This document shows positions 9,436 through 41,340 of a DNA stretch of 64,000 bases, piece after piece. Made by a program: the position numbers and the translations under genes. The notes under the pieces were generated by a model. That model made no database searches. It was not told where the DNA came from and saw only the letters and a program-made list of their open reading frames with translations. The DNA lies in assembly GCF_003688915.1 (NCBI RefSeq), contig NZ_REFU01000001.1, positions 1,798,001-1,862,000 of the forward strand. Direction: 5' to 3'. Every line of letters starts with the position of its first letter. Within the stretch, counting starts at the first letter, position 1. The DNA comes from Rhodococcus sp. SBT000017 (GTDB lineage: Bacteria; Actinomycetota; Actinomycetes; Mycobacteriales; Mycobacteriaceae).

Positions 9436-10289
9436 CGGCCACGACACGAGGCGTGGCCGATTCGCAGGCCAGGACCGTGCCGAGGACCGATGTCGGGTCG
9501 ACGGCTCAGCAGCCGAAGCGGCGGTCGAGGACGAAGCCGTCGGGATTCGTGCAGTGGCAGGCTCTGACCGGGCGCGCACTGTGGACCATGCTGACCAAGG
9601 GTGAGTTGTTGGTCGCGGTCATCGCCCCGCTCATCTTCACCGTCGGCTTCTATCTGCCCCTCAAGTTCGTCATGGGTCTGCAGGGAATCGACTACGCCCA
9701 GTTCCTGATGCCGATCATCGTGCTGCAGGCCATGGCGTTCACCGCGATCTCGGCGGCACAGCGTGCCTCGGCCGAGGCCATGAGTGGCCTGAACTCGCGG
9801 TTGAAGACCATGCCCGTCGTGCGCGGTGTGCCTCTGGTCGCGAGAATCTCGAGCGGTGTCGTCCGCTCGTTGGTCTCGCTCGTATCCGCCCTCGGTTTCG
9901 GCTATGTGATCGGTTTTCGCTTCACCGCGGGATTCGGCCAGGCCGTGTTGTTCTGCGCACTCGCCATGCTGATCAGCACCACGTTGTCGATCGGTGCCGA
10001 TGCGATCGGAACGCTGTCGAAAAGTCCCGAGGCGACCAGCCAGGTACTGACCCTCCCCCAGCTGATTCTGGGTATGGCCTCGTGCGGGTTCGTTCCGGAA
10101 AGTGGTTTCCCGGAACTGATCCGACCGTTCGTACGCAACCAGCCGATCTCGCAGTTCTCCTTCGCGATGCGGGACATGGCCGAAGGCGGAGTCAGCTTCC
10201 AGGTGTTGTGGCCGTCGCTCGCGTGGGTGGCCGGCTTGATCCTGTTCTTCGTACCGCTCGCCATCTGGGCGAGCTCCAGGCCAGAGTGA
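9432..10289 (+). CDS. DrrB-like ABC-2 permease 1
   Basis: A 285-residue ABC-2 type membrane protein. A polar N-terminal stretch of about 45 residues is followed by about six hydrophobic segments, beginning LLVAVIAPLIFTVGFYLPL and ending LILFFVPLAIWA. The central NSRLKTMPV-type loop (SGLNSRLKTMPVVRGVPLVA) is typical of DrrB-like permeases. The ATG at 9432 overlaps the ATPase stop by four bases. It forms an exporter with the ATPase and the second permease. Confidence 0.87.
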   Translation: MTATTRGVADSQARTVPRTDVGSTAQQPKRRSRTKPSGFVQWQALTGRALWTMLTKGELLVAVIAPLIFTVGFYLPLKFVMGLQGIDYAQFLMPIIVLQAMAFTAISAAQRASAEAMSGLNSRLKTMPVVRGVPLVARISSGVVRSLVSLVSALGFGYVIGFRFTAGFGQAVLFCALAMLISTTLSIGADAIGTLSKSPEATSQVLTLPQLILGMASCGFVPESGFPELIRPFVRNQPISQFSFAMRDMAEGGVSFQVLWPSLAWVAGLILFFVPLAIWASSRPE

Positions 10290-10305
10290 CGAGTCGGAGA
10301 TGACG

Positions 10306-11154
10306 ATGTCCGAAGCGTCGGTGAGTACAACCCGCGTGTCCAGCTTGACCTTTCCCGAACCCAACATGGTCCTGGGCGAAGGGTCCGTCCGTGCTCTCTG
10401 GACCCACAGCCTGATCCAGGCCAAGCGACTGTTGATGCGATGGATGCGCGATCCGTCGACGATGATTCAGGCGTTGCTGTACCCCGCCTTGATGCTGGTC
10501 ATGTTCCGTGTCGTACTCGGCAACTCGATTTCCGCGGCGACCGGATCACCCGCGATCTACGGCCAGGTGCCGATGATCGCCCTCGTCGGGGCCATGTTCG
10601 GATCCATCGTCAGCGCGGTCGGACTCAAGGGCGAACGCAAATCGGGTTTGCTGTCACGGTTCTGGACGACACCCACGCACCGGGCCGCCGGCCTGCTGGG
10701 CAGAATGATTGCCGAAGCAGTTCGGGTGCTCGTCACTACCCTCGTCATCACCAGTGCCGGAGTGGCGATGGGATTCCGCTTCACTCAGGGAGTTCCGGCC
10801 GGCATCTTGTTGATCTTGGTGCCGATCGTATTCGGTATCGGGTTCGCGGTCATGGTGACATTCCTGGCCACCGTCGCCGGCGACGCACCTCTGGTCGAAG
10901 TCGTGTCGATCTTCGCAACGCTTCTCATGTTCTTCAATGCCGGCTTCGTACCCGTGCTGGCCTACCCGCCGTGGCTCCAACCGGTCGTCGCGGCGCAGCC
11001 GATGTCGGTCGCGGTCGATGCAATGCGAAACCTGGCAATGGGTGGTCCGGTCCTGACGCCGGTGTTGCAAACTCTGGCGTGGTCACTCGGAATGGCAGCT
11101 GTGTTTCTGATCCCCGCAATCCGCGGCTACAAGAAGGCATCCGCGACCGGCTGA
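10306..11154 (+). CDS. DrrC-like ABC-2 permease 2
   Basis: A 282-residue ABC-2 type permease. RRLMRWMRDPSTM-like sequence before the first membrane segment, the GLKGERKSGLLSRFWTTPTH loop and about six hydrophobic segments match DrrB/DrrC proteins. The ATG at 10306 is preferred because GGAG lies six bases upstream; an ATG at 10300 would overlap that site. It follows permease 1 after 16 bases, giving a one-ATPase, two-permease exporter as in the DrrABC group of mycobacteria, which moves complex lipids. Confidence 0.87.
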   Translation: MSEASVSTTRVSSLTFPEPNMVLGEGSVRALWTHSLIQAKRLLMRWMRDPSTMIQALLYPALMLVMFRVVLGNSISAATGSPAIYGQVPMIALVGAMFGSIVSAVGLKGERKSGLLSRFWTTPTHRAAGLLGRMIAEAVRVLVTTLVITSAGVAMGFRFTQGVPAGILLILVPIVFGIGFAVMVTFLATVAGDAPLVEVVSIFATLLMFFNAGFVPVLAYPPWLQPVVAAQPMSVAVDAMRNLAMGGPVLTPVLQTLAWSLGMAAVFLIPAIRGYKKASATG

Positions 11155-11199
11155 TCGAGCAGGCTCCGGCCACCCGTGGCCCCGATAGGAGGTGACGTC

Positions 11200-12090
11200 G
11201 TGGACCGTGCGCGCGCGGCACATCCGTCGATCTCGGTGATCATTCCTGTGAGCTCGCTCGATCCCCTGCTCGACGCGCAGTTGCAGGCATTGGCGGAGCA
11301 GGATGCCGACTGTCCGTTCGATGTGCTGATCTCGGACAACGCCGGTGACGGACGAGTCAGCGATCACGTCTCCTCGCACCCTCTACGGGATCGACTGCGA
11401 CTGACCTGTGTCGACGCCTCTGCGCAGGTCGGCGCGGCGCATGCCCGCAATCGCGGTGCCGAGAATGCCTCCGGCGACCTGTTGATGTTCTGCGACGCAG
11501 ACGACGTGGTGCATCCGTCGTGGCTACGAACCCTCGCCGAACTGGCCAGGTCTTTCGACGTGGCGGGTACCGCGGTGGAGACACAGACGTTGAACAGTGC
11601 ACAGGCGTTGTCCTGGACTCCGACCACACCGCCGGAGGATCAGGGCCGTACGGATTTCCTGCCGTTCGCCATCGGGGCCAGCATGGCCTGCTGGGCGTCG
11701 GTCTACCGCGATCTCGGTGGCATGGACAACCGGTTCAGGGCCAGCCAGGACGTGGAATTCTGCTGGCGCGCGCAGTTGGCCGGCTACACCCTCGGCTTCA
11801 GTACCGAGGCTGTCGTCGCCTATCGACTCCGCGCCGAGCTCCGACCCATGCTGCGCCAATCGTTCCGGCTCGGATTCGGCTTCGCCAAGCTGCGGGGAAT
11901 CTATCGGACCCAGGGTTGCCCGGCCATGAGTATCCGTACGGTCGCGTCGTGGTGGACGGCCCTGCTGGTTCGCAATCCGCTTCTACCGACGGCGTGGACC
12001 GGGTTGGCCCGTGGTCATTGGTCGAGGGCCCTGTTCATCCGGGTGGGCGAAGTTCGCGGGGGCATCGCCTATCGCGCCTTCTGCTGGTGA
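11200..12090 (+). CDS. Family 2 glycosyltransferase
   Basis: A 296-residue GT-A fold enzyme predicted to transfer a sugar from a nucleotide donor. SVIIPVSSLDPLLDAQLQAL begins the fold, GAAHARNRGAENASGDLLMF precedes the metal-binding DADD motif, and SQDVEFCWRAQLAGY supplies the acceptor-side catalytic region. A hydrophobic stretch near the C terminus suggests membrane association. The GTG at 11200 has AGGAGG seven bases upstream. It is 45 bases after the exporter, so it may be cotranscribed. It could glycosylate a cell-envelope lipid or an exported peptide; the sequence does not decide. Confidence 0.8.
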   Translation: MDRARAAHPSISVIIPVSSLDPLLDAQLQALAEQDADCPFDVLISDNAGDGRVSDHVSSHPLRDRLRLTCVDASAQVGAAHARNRGAENASGDLLMFCDADDVVHPSWLRTLAELARSFDVAGTAVETQTLNSAQALSWTPTTPPEDQGRTDFLPFAIGASMACWASVYRDLGGMDNRFRASQDVEFCWRAQLAGYTLGFSTEAVVAYRLRAELRPMLRQSFRLGFGFAKLRGIYRTQGCPAMSIRTVASWWTALLVRNPLLPTAWTGLARGHWSRALFIRVGEVRGGIAYRAFCW

Positions 12091-12238
12091 CGTCCGACAC
12101 ACCCACTGGCTCGCCGGACCACCCGGCCTGCAGTCTTGACCGGCGCGCCTGTAACGGATGGATGACCGATGTTACGGTCGACAACACAGACCTGCCGAAA
12201 CCGGCGGCGCATCCACGCCTTCACACGAGATCGAGGCC

Positions 12239-13177
12239 ATGTCGAACACGCTTTCCCGAGTGCTGCCCACGGCGGTTGCTGCCGCCGTTGCCGGCGCCCT
12301 GTGCCTGACCGGGGCGGGAACGGCGACCGCGGCACCCGCCTCCCCCACGGGCACCTCTGTTTCGGCCACCCCCGTCCTGGAGGGCGCGAACGACTTCGGC
12401 TGTGTGCCCAGTGCAGCGCATCCACGTCCGGTGGTTCTCGTGCACGGAACGAAGATGGATGCGTCGACGTGGAAGACGCTCGCACCGCAGTTGAAGAGCG
12501 AGGGGTACTGCGTCTTCGCCCCCAACTACGGCGGCGTCTCGCTCCTGCTCGATCCCAGCACGACCATCTGGGGTTCGGGCGATATCGCCGAGTCGGGACG
12601 GCAGATCGGCCGCTTCGTCGACGAGGTACTTGCCGCCACCGGTGCCGAACAGGTCGATCTCGTCGGCCATTCACAGGGCGGCACTTCCTCGCGCCAGTAC
12701 ATGAAGTTCGACGGCGGCACCGATCCGCAGGACCCGGCCCGCAACAAGGTGCACACATTGGTCACCCTCGGTGCCACCAACCACGGCACCACGTTCGGAG
12801 GTTTGCAGCAGCTCTCCGAACTGCTCACCTCGCTCGGTCTCCCCGGTGACGCGCTCACCCCGCTCACGTACAACATGGCCGGTGCACAGCAGTTGGTCGG
12901 TTCGACGACGTTGACGAGCCTGAACGACGGCGGAGACGTCCAAACGGGAGTCGAGTACACCGTCATCGCCACCCGCAACGACACGGTGTCGACACCCCCG
13001 GGGAACACCTTCCTCCGGTCGGGTGATCCGTCGACGGTGCACAACGTATGGGTCCAGGACGTGTGCCCGTCCGCCACGACATCGCACATCGGCCTCGTCA
13101 CCGATCCCGCGCCGCTGTACATGGTCAAGTCGGCACTCGATCCCGATTACGCAGCGACCACACCGGCACCCTGCTGA
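12239..13177 (+). CDS. Secreted lipase/esterase
   Basis: A 312-residue alpha/beta hydrolase with a Sec signal peptide (hydrophobic core about residues 8-28, cleavage near the Ala-rich stretch at 29-33). VVLVHGTKMDASTW gives the oxyanion loop. The nucleophile is Ser145 in GHSQGG, with likely acid Asp248 (RNDTVSTP) and His283 (TSHIGL). The order and spacing match EstB/lipase class 2 enzymes of actinobacteria. Cys55, Cys91, Cys276 and Cys312 could form disulfides outside the cell. The ATG at 12239 is the first that directly precedes the signal sequence. The gap 12091-12238 holds no other feature I can support. Confidence 0.85.
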   Translation: MSNTLSRVLPTAVAAAVAGALCLTGAGTATAAPASPTGTSVSATPVLEGANDFGCVPSAAHPRPVVLVHGTKMDASTWKTLAPQLKSEGYCVFAPNYGGVSLLLDPSTTIWGSGDIAESGRQIGRFVDEVLAATGAEQVDLVGHSQGGTSSRQYMKFDGGTDPQDPARNKVHTLVTLGATNHGTTFGGLQQLSELLTSLGLPGDALTPLTYNMAGAQQLVGSTTLTSLNDGGDVQTGVEYTVIATRNDTVSTPPGNTFLRSGDPSTVHNVWVQDVCPSATTSHIGLVTDPAPLYMVKSALDPDYAATTPAPC

Positions 13178-13192
13178 CAGTGCACGTTCCGT

Positions 13193-13237
13193 AGCCACCG
13201 GGGCCTCACGACATCATGTCGGGAGGCCCCGGTGGCT
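13193..13237. terminator. Bidirectional terminator between lipase and NRPS3
   Basis: AGCCACCGGGGCCTC and GAGGCCCCGGTGGCT form a perfect 15-bp stem. The loop region contains a second small palindrome, CGACAT and ATGTCG. It lies exactly between two convergent stops (13177 and 13247), so it can end transcription from both sides. Confidence 0.88.
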
Positions 13238-13246
13238 TTCGAAGGA

Positions 13247-14039
13247 CTACCGGTCCAACTCGATCTGCAACACGGGTCCGATCTCGGCGAGCGCAGACTG
13301 CGACGCCATCTGCCAGTGCGTCGAATGCACGGGAACCACGGTGACGCTCCCGTCGACCGCGTCCTTCCACGTCGACGCCGCAACGGTTCCGGTCGGATCG
13401 TCGACGACCGACGCGAAGAGAATCGACCGTCCGACGAATGTCCGGGGCACGTACGAGTCGATCAGCTCGGCCGAGCGGGCGATCCCGTCCAGTATCCTGG
13501 CGATCCGTTCGCGAGAAATCGCATCGAACGGAGCAGGCATCGATGCCAACAGCTCGGCCACGGAATCGACTGTGAGCTCGCCGATCTCGATATCGGAGTC
13601 TCCTCCCAGGCCCAGGCCGCCGAGCATCTCTCCGGCCGACACGGGACGGTCGACGAGGTGGTCGGTCCTGCCCGCGACGAACGAATCCATCATGGCCAGT
13701 GTGTCCACCGATTCGCCTTCACGCTGCAGTTGCACAGCCATGGCGTGAGCGATCGACCCACCCATCGACCAACCGAGCAGGTGGTACGGGCCGGACGGCT
13801 GCACGGTGCGAATCCTGTCCACGAACAGGGCGGCCCACTGCTCGATCGATTCCGGCAGGGGTTCGGCACCGGAGAGGGCAGGTGACTGCAACCCGTAGAT
13901 CGGACGGTCGTCGCCGAGGTACGCCGACAGTCCACCGAAGGCCCAGGACAGCCCCACGATGGGATGGATGCAGAACAGTGCTGCGGAGGAACCACCGATC
14001 CGAAGAGGAATCAAAGTCTCCAGCCCGGTGGATTCGACC
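13247..14039 (-). other. Thioesterase domain of NRPS3
   Basis: The domain starts at [20 protein letters not shown] and resembles EntF-type thioesterases. The nucleophile is the Ser in GWSMGGS, a candidate acid is Asp in AMMDSF, and the His is in STHWQM. It releases the finished peptide by hydrolysis or by cyclisation onto an internal hydroxyl; the Ser/Thr-rich chain offers many. Confidence 0.9.
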
Positions 14040-17000
14040 CCCTCGACCGGCGACGTCGTCGCTGCCGTGATCCGTGCGGCGAGCGAGTCCACGGACGCGT
14101 CGACGAACAACCAGTTCAGCGGTATCGGCCCGCCGCCCACGGCTGCTCTGAGCTTGGAGACCAATTTGACTGCAAGCAACGAGTTGCCACCCACCGCGAA
14201 GAAGTCGTCGTCCAGCCCGACGCGCTCGACTCCCAAGACTTCCGCGAACACCGCGGCGACCGATTCCTCGACCGGAGTCTGCGGAGCCCTGAACTCACGG
14301 ATCTCGAATTCCGGGGCAGGCAACGCCCGACGGTCCAGCTTCCCCGCCGCATTGAGCGGCAGCGCATCCAGCACTACGAACGCCGACGGCACCATGTACG
14401 ACGGCACCGCCGACCCCAACTCCGACCGCACCGCCTCGACATCGACCGCGGTGCCGACGGCAGGCACCACGTACGCAGCCAACGACTCCCCCACCGACAA
14501 CTGCGCGACCACCACAACGGCCTGACTCACCGACGACAACGCCGTCAACGCCGTCTCGATCTCCCCCAACTCGATGCGCTGCCCACGGAACTTGACCTGA
14601 AAATCGGTACGACCGATGTACTCGAGCCGTCCGGCATCCATCGACCACCGCACCAGATCACCGGTGCGATACATCCGCGCCCCCTCAGCACCGAACGGAT
14701 CGGCAACGAAACGCTCCGAGGACAGATCCGCCCGCGCAACGTAACCCCGAGCCAACTGCACCCCGGCGAGGTAGAGCTCACCCGGCACACCCGCGGGTAC
14801 CGGATGCAACCGCGAATCCAGAACGTGAACAGAGGTATTCCACTCCGGCACTCCGATGGACACCGAACCATCCACCGCGACGTCATCGGAGACGTCCCGA
14901 TACGTGACACTCACCGCAGCCTCGGTCGGACCGTACAAATTGTGCACCCGAGCATCCGACACGGCCCGGCACGCACCCACGGTCCGCGCGGGCAACGCCT
15001 CACCGATCACGAAAATATGCCGAAGCGAAGAAATGGACTGCGCAGCAACCGATTCGGCAAACACCGTGAGCATCGACGGCACGAAATCCGTCACCGTCAC
15101 ACCATGACGGGCGATATCGGCCGCAACGGCCTCCACATCACGCTGCGCCCCCGGGGCCGCCACGATCAACCGACCCCCGGTACGCAACGGCAGGAAGAAC
15201 CCCCACAACGACACATCGAACGTCGTAGCAGTCTTCTGCAAGTAGACATCCGACGCGTCGAGACCGTACTCCTGCGCCATCCACGCCATCTGATTGACGA
15301 TCGCACGATGCTCCACGGCCACCCCCTTGGGCCGACCGGTCGACCCCGAGGTGAACAGCACGTACGCCAGATCGCCACCCACAGCACGAGGGAACGCCAC
15401 CGACACACCCGGCACGGGCGGATCCGTGATATCGACAACCGGAATCGCAGTTCCCGTGACGAAGTCGTCCCGCGCCGTCGACAGAACGACAACCGGCGAC
15501 GCCGTGTCGAGAATGTAGTCGTTACGCTCCGCCGGCTGATCCGGATCCACCGGAACATACGCCGCACCGGATCGCAGCACCGCGTACATCCCGACCACCA
15601 GCTCGACCGATCGACGCATCGCCAACCCCACCAGCGCACCCGGCCCGACACCGCGCTCCTGCAACAACCACGCGGTCGCATCCACCCGATCCGAGAACTC
15701 CCGATAGGTCAACGACCGCTCACCGAACACCAACGCCACCGCATCCGGCGAATCGACCACCACGCGATCGAAACCATCCAACAAGACCTCACCCGCAGCA
15801 GCCGCCGAAACCCGAGTGTCGTTGACAACCGACACAATCCGATCTCGCTCACCGGCGTCGAGCACATCGATGTCACCGACCGGGAGCTCGGGTCGAGCGG
15901 TCACCGCGTCGAGAACGGTCACCAACCGGTGTCCGAAGGACGTCACGGTCGACTCGTCGAACAGATCAGTCGCGTACATCAGCTCGACGGCGAGTCCTTC
16001 GCCGTCGCCCCGCTCGGTGAAGGTCACCTGGAGGTCGAACTTCGCCGATGCCACGCCGGAACCGAACGCCTCGACACCGAGATCGGGCAGCTCGAACGAA
16101 CCCTGTGAGAAGTTCTGAAAGAACAGTGCAACCTGCACCAGTGGGTGTCGTCCCTGCGAACGCACCGGATCGAGTACCTCGACCAGACGCTCGAAGGGCA
16201 CGTCGACATTGTCGAACGCCTCGAGATCGGCCGTACGTACCGTGTCGAGAACCTGGGCGAACGAGGCATCCGGCGCAACTGGTGTTCTCAGCACCACCGT
16301 GTTGACGAACATGCCGACCAGATCGTCCAGCCGGGCGTCGCCACGGCCACCCACCGGCGCTCCCACGGCGATATCCGCCGTACCCGAGAGTCTCGCCAGC
16401 AGCACGGCCAGCGCGGCGTGCACCACCATGAACGGGGTCGACTCGCTCGTGCGGGCGCACTCGAGCACTCGGGCGTGCAGCTCGGCGTCGATATCGAACG
16501 ACACCACCGCCCCTCGTCCCGATGCGACCCGCGGGCGCGGCCGGTCGGCGGGTAGCTCCAACTGTTCCGGTAGACCGTCGAGCGCGTGCTGCCAGTACCG
16601 AATCTGTTTGTTGGCCAGAGAGTTCGGGTCCGATTCGGAACCGAGCATGTCCAGTTGCCACAGCGTGTAGTCGACGTACTGAACCGCCAGCGGCGTCCAC
16701 TGCGGTGCCGATCCGCTGCGTCGCGCGAGGTATGCCGTCATGACGTCCCGAGACAGCGGAGCCATCGACAGACCGTCGGCCGAGATGTGATGTGCCACGA
16801 AGGCCAGTACGTACTCCGGTACCGGACCGGCGGGATCGGTGATCTCGAACAGTCGAACACGGAACGGAATTTCGGTGGTGACGTCGAATCCACGCGTGAA
16901 GAACTGCGTGACGTCGGCCAGGGCGCTCTCGCGGGTGACAGGCACCACGGCCGTGTCGACCTGCGTGTCGGCCTCGTCGAGCACATGCTGATATCCGCTG

Positions 17001-19107
17001 CCGTCGATGTCGGGGTAGACGGTGCGCAGCGACTCGTGGCGACCCACCACATCGATCACGGCGGCCTGCAGCGCATCGATGTCGAGTGAACCGCGCAGCA
17101 GCAAGGCAACCGGCACGTTGTTGATTGCCGACGAGGTGTCGAGTCGGTTCAGGAACCACATGCGCTGCTGAGCGGACGAGAGCGGAATGTGTTGCGGCCG
17201 AGCCCTCGAGGCGTCGAGCCGGGCCCGGACCGGAGCGTCGACCGAGTCGGCTGCGTTCGCGAGTGCTTCGACGGTGGACGACTCGAACACCGAACGCGCA
17301 GGCACGTGTACGCCGAGTGCCGACCCCAGCCGTGCAGCGAGTTTGGTGGCGATCAGCGAATTGCCGCCGAGCGCGAAGAAGTCGTCGTCGAGACCGACTC
17401 GTTCGACGCCGAGCAACTCGACGAAGATGTCGGCTACCGCCTGCTCGGTGGGTGTCGCCGGAGCGCGGAACTCGGCGACCTCGAACACCGGCTCCGGCAA
17501 CGCATCTCGGTCGAGTTTGCCGGTGGGAGTCAGCGGAATCGACTCGATCACGGTGACCACGGACGGCACCATGTGCGCAGGCAGACTGCGCCCGGCCGCG
17601 TCGAGCACGTGGTCGACGTCGAGTTCGGCCCCTGTCGTCGGCAGCACGTAGGCCGCGAGAACCGTTTCTCCCGTTGGCCCCTGGTAGCCGAGGGTTGCTG
17701 CGAACTCGACACCGTCGAGTGCGGTCAGAACCGCGTCGATCTCGCCGAGCTCGATCCGAAACCCCCGAACCTGGACCTGGAAGTCGTTGCGGCCCAGGTA
17801 TTCGATGACGGGTCCTGAGGGCCCTTCGCGCCATCGCACCATGTCACCGGTTCGGTACAGCCGCGCCTGATTGGAATCACCCTCGACCGCATAGGGGTTG
17901 GCGACGAAGCGGGCTGCCGTCAGCCCGAACCGGCGATGGTAGCCGCGAGCAAGGCCCGCCCCGGTGAGGTACAACTCGCCCGGAACTCCTGCAGGGACCT
18001 GGCGAAGCCGGTCGTCGAGAACGTGATGACCCATCTCCCTGGTCGACTGCCCGAGCAGCACCGCCTCGCCCGCGGTCAGCGGTGGCGAGATGTTGCACAC
18101 CATGGAGGCTTCGGTAGGTCCGTAGACGTTGTGGAACCGTCGGTCGGTGGCCCACTTCGACATCAGTTCCGACGAGAAGGCCTCACCGCCGACAGCGAGC
18201 ACTCGCAGATCGGGCACATCTGCCGGGTCGAGCGACGCGAGCGCCGCCGGGGTGATGAACGCATGCGTGACCCGGTGGCGGCGCAACACTTCGCTCAGAT
18301 CGGTACCACCGTAGACGCCCGGTTCGATGATGACCATCGTCGAACCGGCCCCGACTGCCATGAGCAGTTCGAGGACGGACGCGTCGAAACTGGGGGACGC
18401 GAAATGCAGTGTGCGCGAATCGGAGTCAAGGCCGTACGTTTCGACCTGTGTGGCGGCCAGTGGTGCCAGGCCCGCCTGGGAGACCGCGACGCCCTTCGGT
18501 AGGCCCGTCGAGCCGGAGGTGTAGATGACGTATGCGAGGTCGGACGCGCGAATCGGTGCGCGTCGATCGTCCGCGACCACCGGACCGTCCGACAGCCCAC
18601 TCAGTTCTTCCTCGACGTCGGATGCGTCGAGCGCGATCCACGACACCGCATTCGGCATCGCGGCCTCGAACTGCGTTGCCGTGACGCCCATTCGGACACC
18701 CGAATCAGCGGCCATGTGCTCGATGCGAGCAACCGGGTAGTTGGGGTCGATCGGCACGAACGCTGCCCGGTCTTGGCCACCGCCCACACCGCCATGACCG
18801 ATTCGGGCGACCGGGTCAGCGCCAGCGCCACGAAATCCCCCGGCCCTACCCCACGTGCGAGCAACAGGCGGGCCAGCCTGGACGATCGGGAATCGATCTC
18901 TCGATAGGTCAGAGACCGGTCCCCGAATTCGGCAGCAATGCCGTCCGGGTTCTTCTCCACCGCCGCCGAGAGCAGAGTCGGCAGCGCAACGATACGGGCG
19001 GGTCGAGTACGCGTCGGCCGAGACCGGGTGGGCCTGGGACGGGCCGTTCGGCCCCCCACTCGGCCGTCGGACTCGGACGGTGTACCGGTCGATCCATCCG
19101 CACTCAT
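13247..19107 (-). CDS. NRPS3: A13-T13-C14-A14-T14-TE, with a frameshift
   Basis: Last subunit of the NRPS line, about 1953 residues if one missing base is restored. Order: a basic linker (residues 1-40), A13, T13 (GGNSL), C14 (HHISADG), A14, T14 (GGNSL), and a C-terminal type I thioesterase with GWSMGGS. There is no C domain before A13, so A13 must work with C13 at the end of NRPS2. The ATG at 19107 is preferred; GAGGAG lies 12 bases upstream, and a GTG at 19143 is an alternative. As given, the frame breaks at the CCC run 18766-18768. The first frame runs AVAKTG and then leaves homology, ending at 18601, while [10 protein letters not shown] continues in the other frame. One more C in the run restores all A-domain motifs. 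This is probably a sequencing error, or else a real mutation. Confidence 0.9.
14040..17229 (-). other. NRPS module 14 (C-A-T), substrate X14 unassigned
   Basis: C14 has HHISADGLS and A14 has [11 protein letters not shown]. Pocket residues read by eye are D-V-W-D-F-I-L-V-S-K, identical to module 1. Asp at position 278 is found in codes for basic and amide side chains. The A14 part (about 14,340-15,870) has codon use unlike its surroundings. Confidence 0.85.
17230..19107 (-). other. NRPS A13-T13, substrate W13 unassigned
   Basis: This didomain opens NRPS3. The A3 core is [11 protein letters not shown]. Pocket residues are D-A-L-F-A-G-V-M-V-K, which suggests a hydrophobic residue but matches no code that I know. 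It has the same subtype features as A9 (THAxITPA, GGE/GGD). The frameshift lies between the A2 and A3 cores. Confidence 0.8.
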
Positions 19108-19148
19108 CTTAAGCAATGACTCCTCACCAGTTCTTCGCCGCACCGTCG

Positions 19149-19181
19149 ACCGTGGAGGTGACCGGCGGTCACCTCCACGGT
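19149..19181 (-). promoter_or_regulatory. 15-bp hairpin between NRPS2 and NRPS3
   Basis: ACCGTGGAGGTGACC and GGTCACCTCCACGGT are perfect arms around a 3-base loop, in the 110-base gap between the NRPS2 stop and the NRPS3 start. No T run follows on the minus strand. One arm contains GGAGGTGA, an ideal Shine-Dalgarno sequence that would be sequestered. It may act as an attenuator, an RNA processing or stability element, or a non-canonical terminator. Confidence 0.75.
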
Positions 19182-19217
19182 TGATCGTTCACGCGGTGGT
19201 CGGCGTTGCAGTTCGCC

Positions 19218-40991
<21,774 letters not shown>

Positions 40992-41044
40992 CTACCTTTT
41001 CCTCCTGATCGATCCACGTGCACAACCGGCGAGCTCGGCATTCG

Positions 41045-41340
41045 TCACGACGACGCGATCACCGACTCCGCCCGTTCGATCAACGATGCCAGAGCGGTGT
41101 TCAGCCCCTCCGCACCGAGGGCGGGCAAGATCCCCGGAACCAGTGCCGACAGAGTGACCGTCACCAGAGCCTGCGGCTTCATCGCCGAGCCCATCGTTGC
41201 CGACATCTGAGCCAGTTTGGCGTGCAGAGCAGCGAAATCGACCGTCGTCGACTCGTGTTCGAGTGCCACCGCATCGGGTGCGACGGCCGCTGCGCGGGCA
41301 ATCAGATCCGGCAGATCGTCCACCGTCTTGGGCTTGGTTC
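41045..41340 (-). other. A-like tail of NRPS1
   Basis: After C7 the protein ends with TVDDLPDLIARAAAVAPD and ALVTVTLSALVPGILPALG, resembling the first 90 or so residues of an A domain but lacking every catalytic core. It is homologous to the head of NRPS2, its presumed partner. Confidence 0.78.

Noticed and set aside
12100..12238. Promoter-like or operator-like element before the lipase (GTAAC and GTTAC half sites)
   Set aside because: The arms are only five bases, far apart, and no -35/-10 pair accompanies them.
18760..18790. Programmed -1 frameshift in NRPS3
   Set aside because: The site lacks a classic slippery heptamer and I see no stimulatory structure directly downstream. An indel in a C run is simpler.
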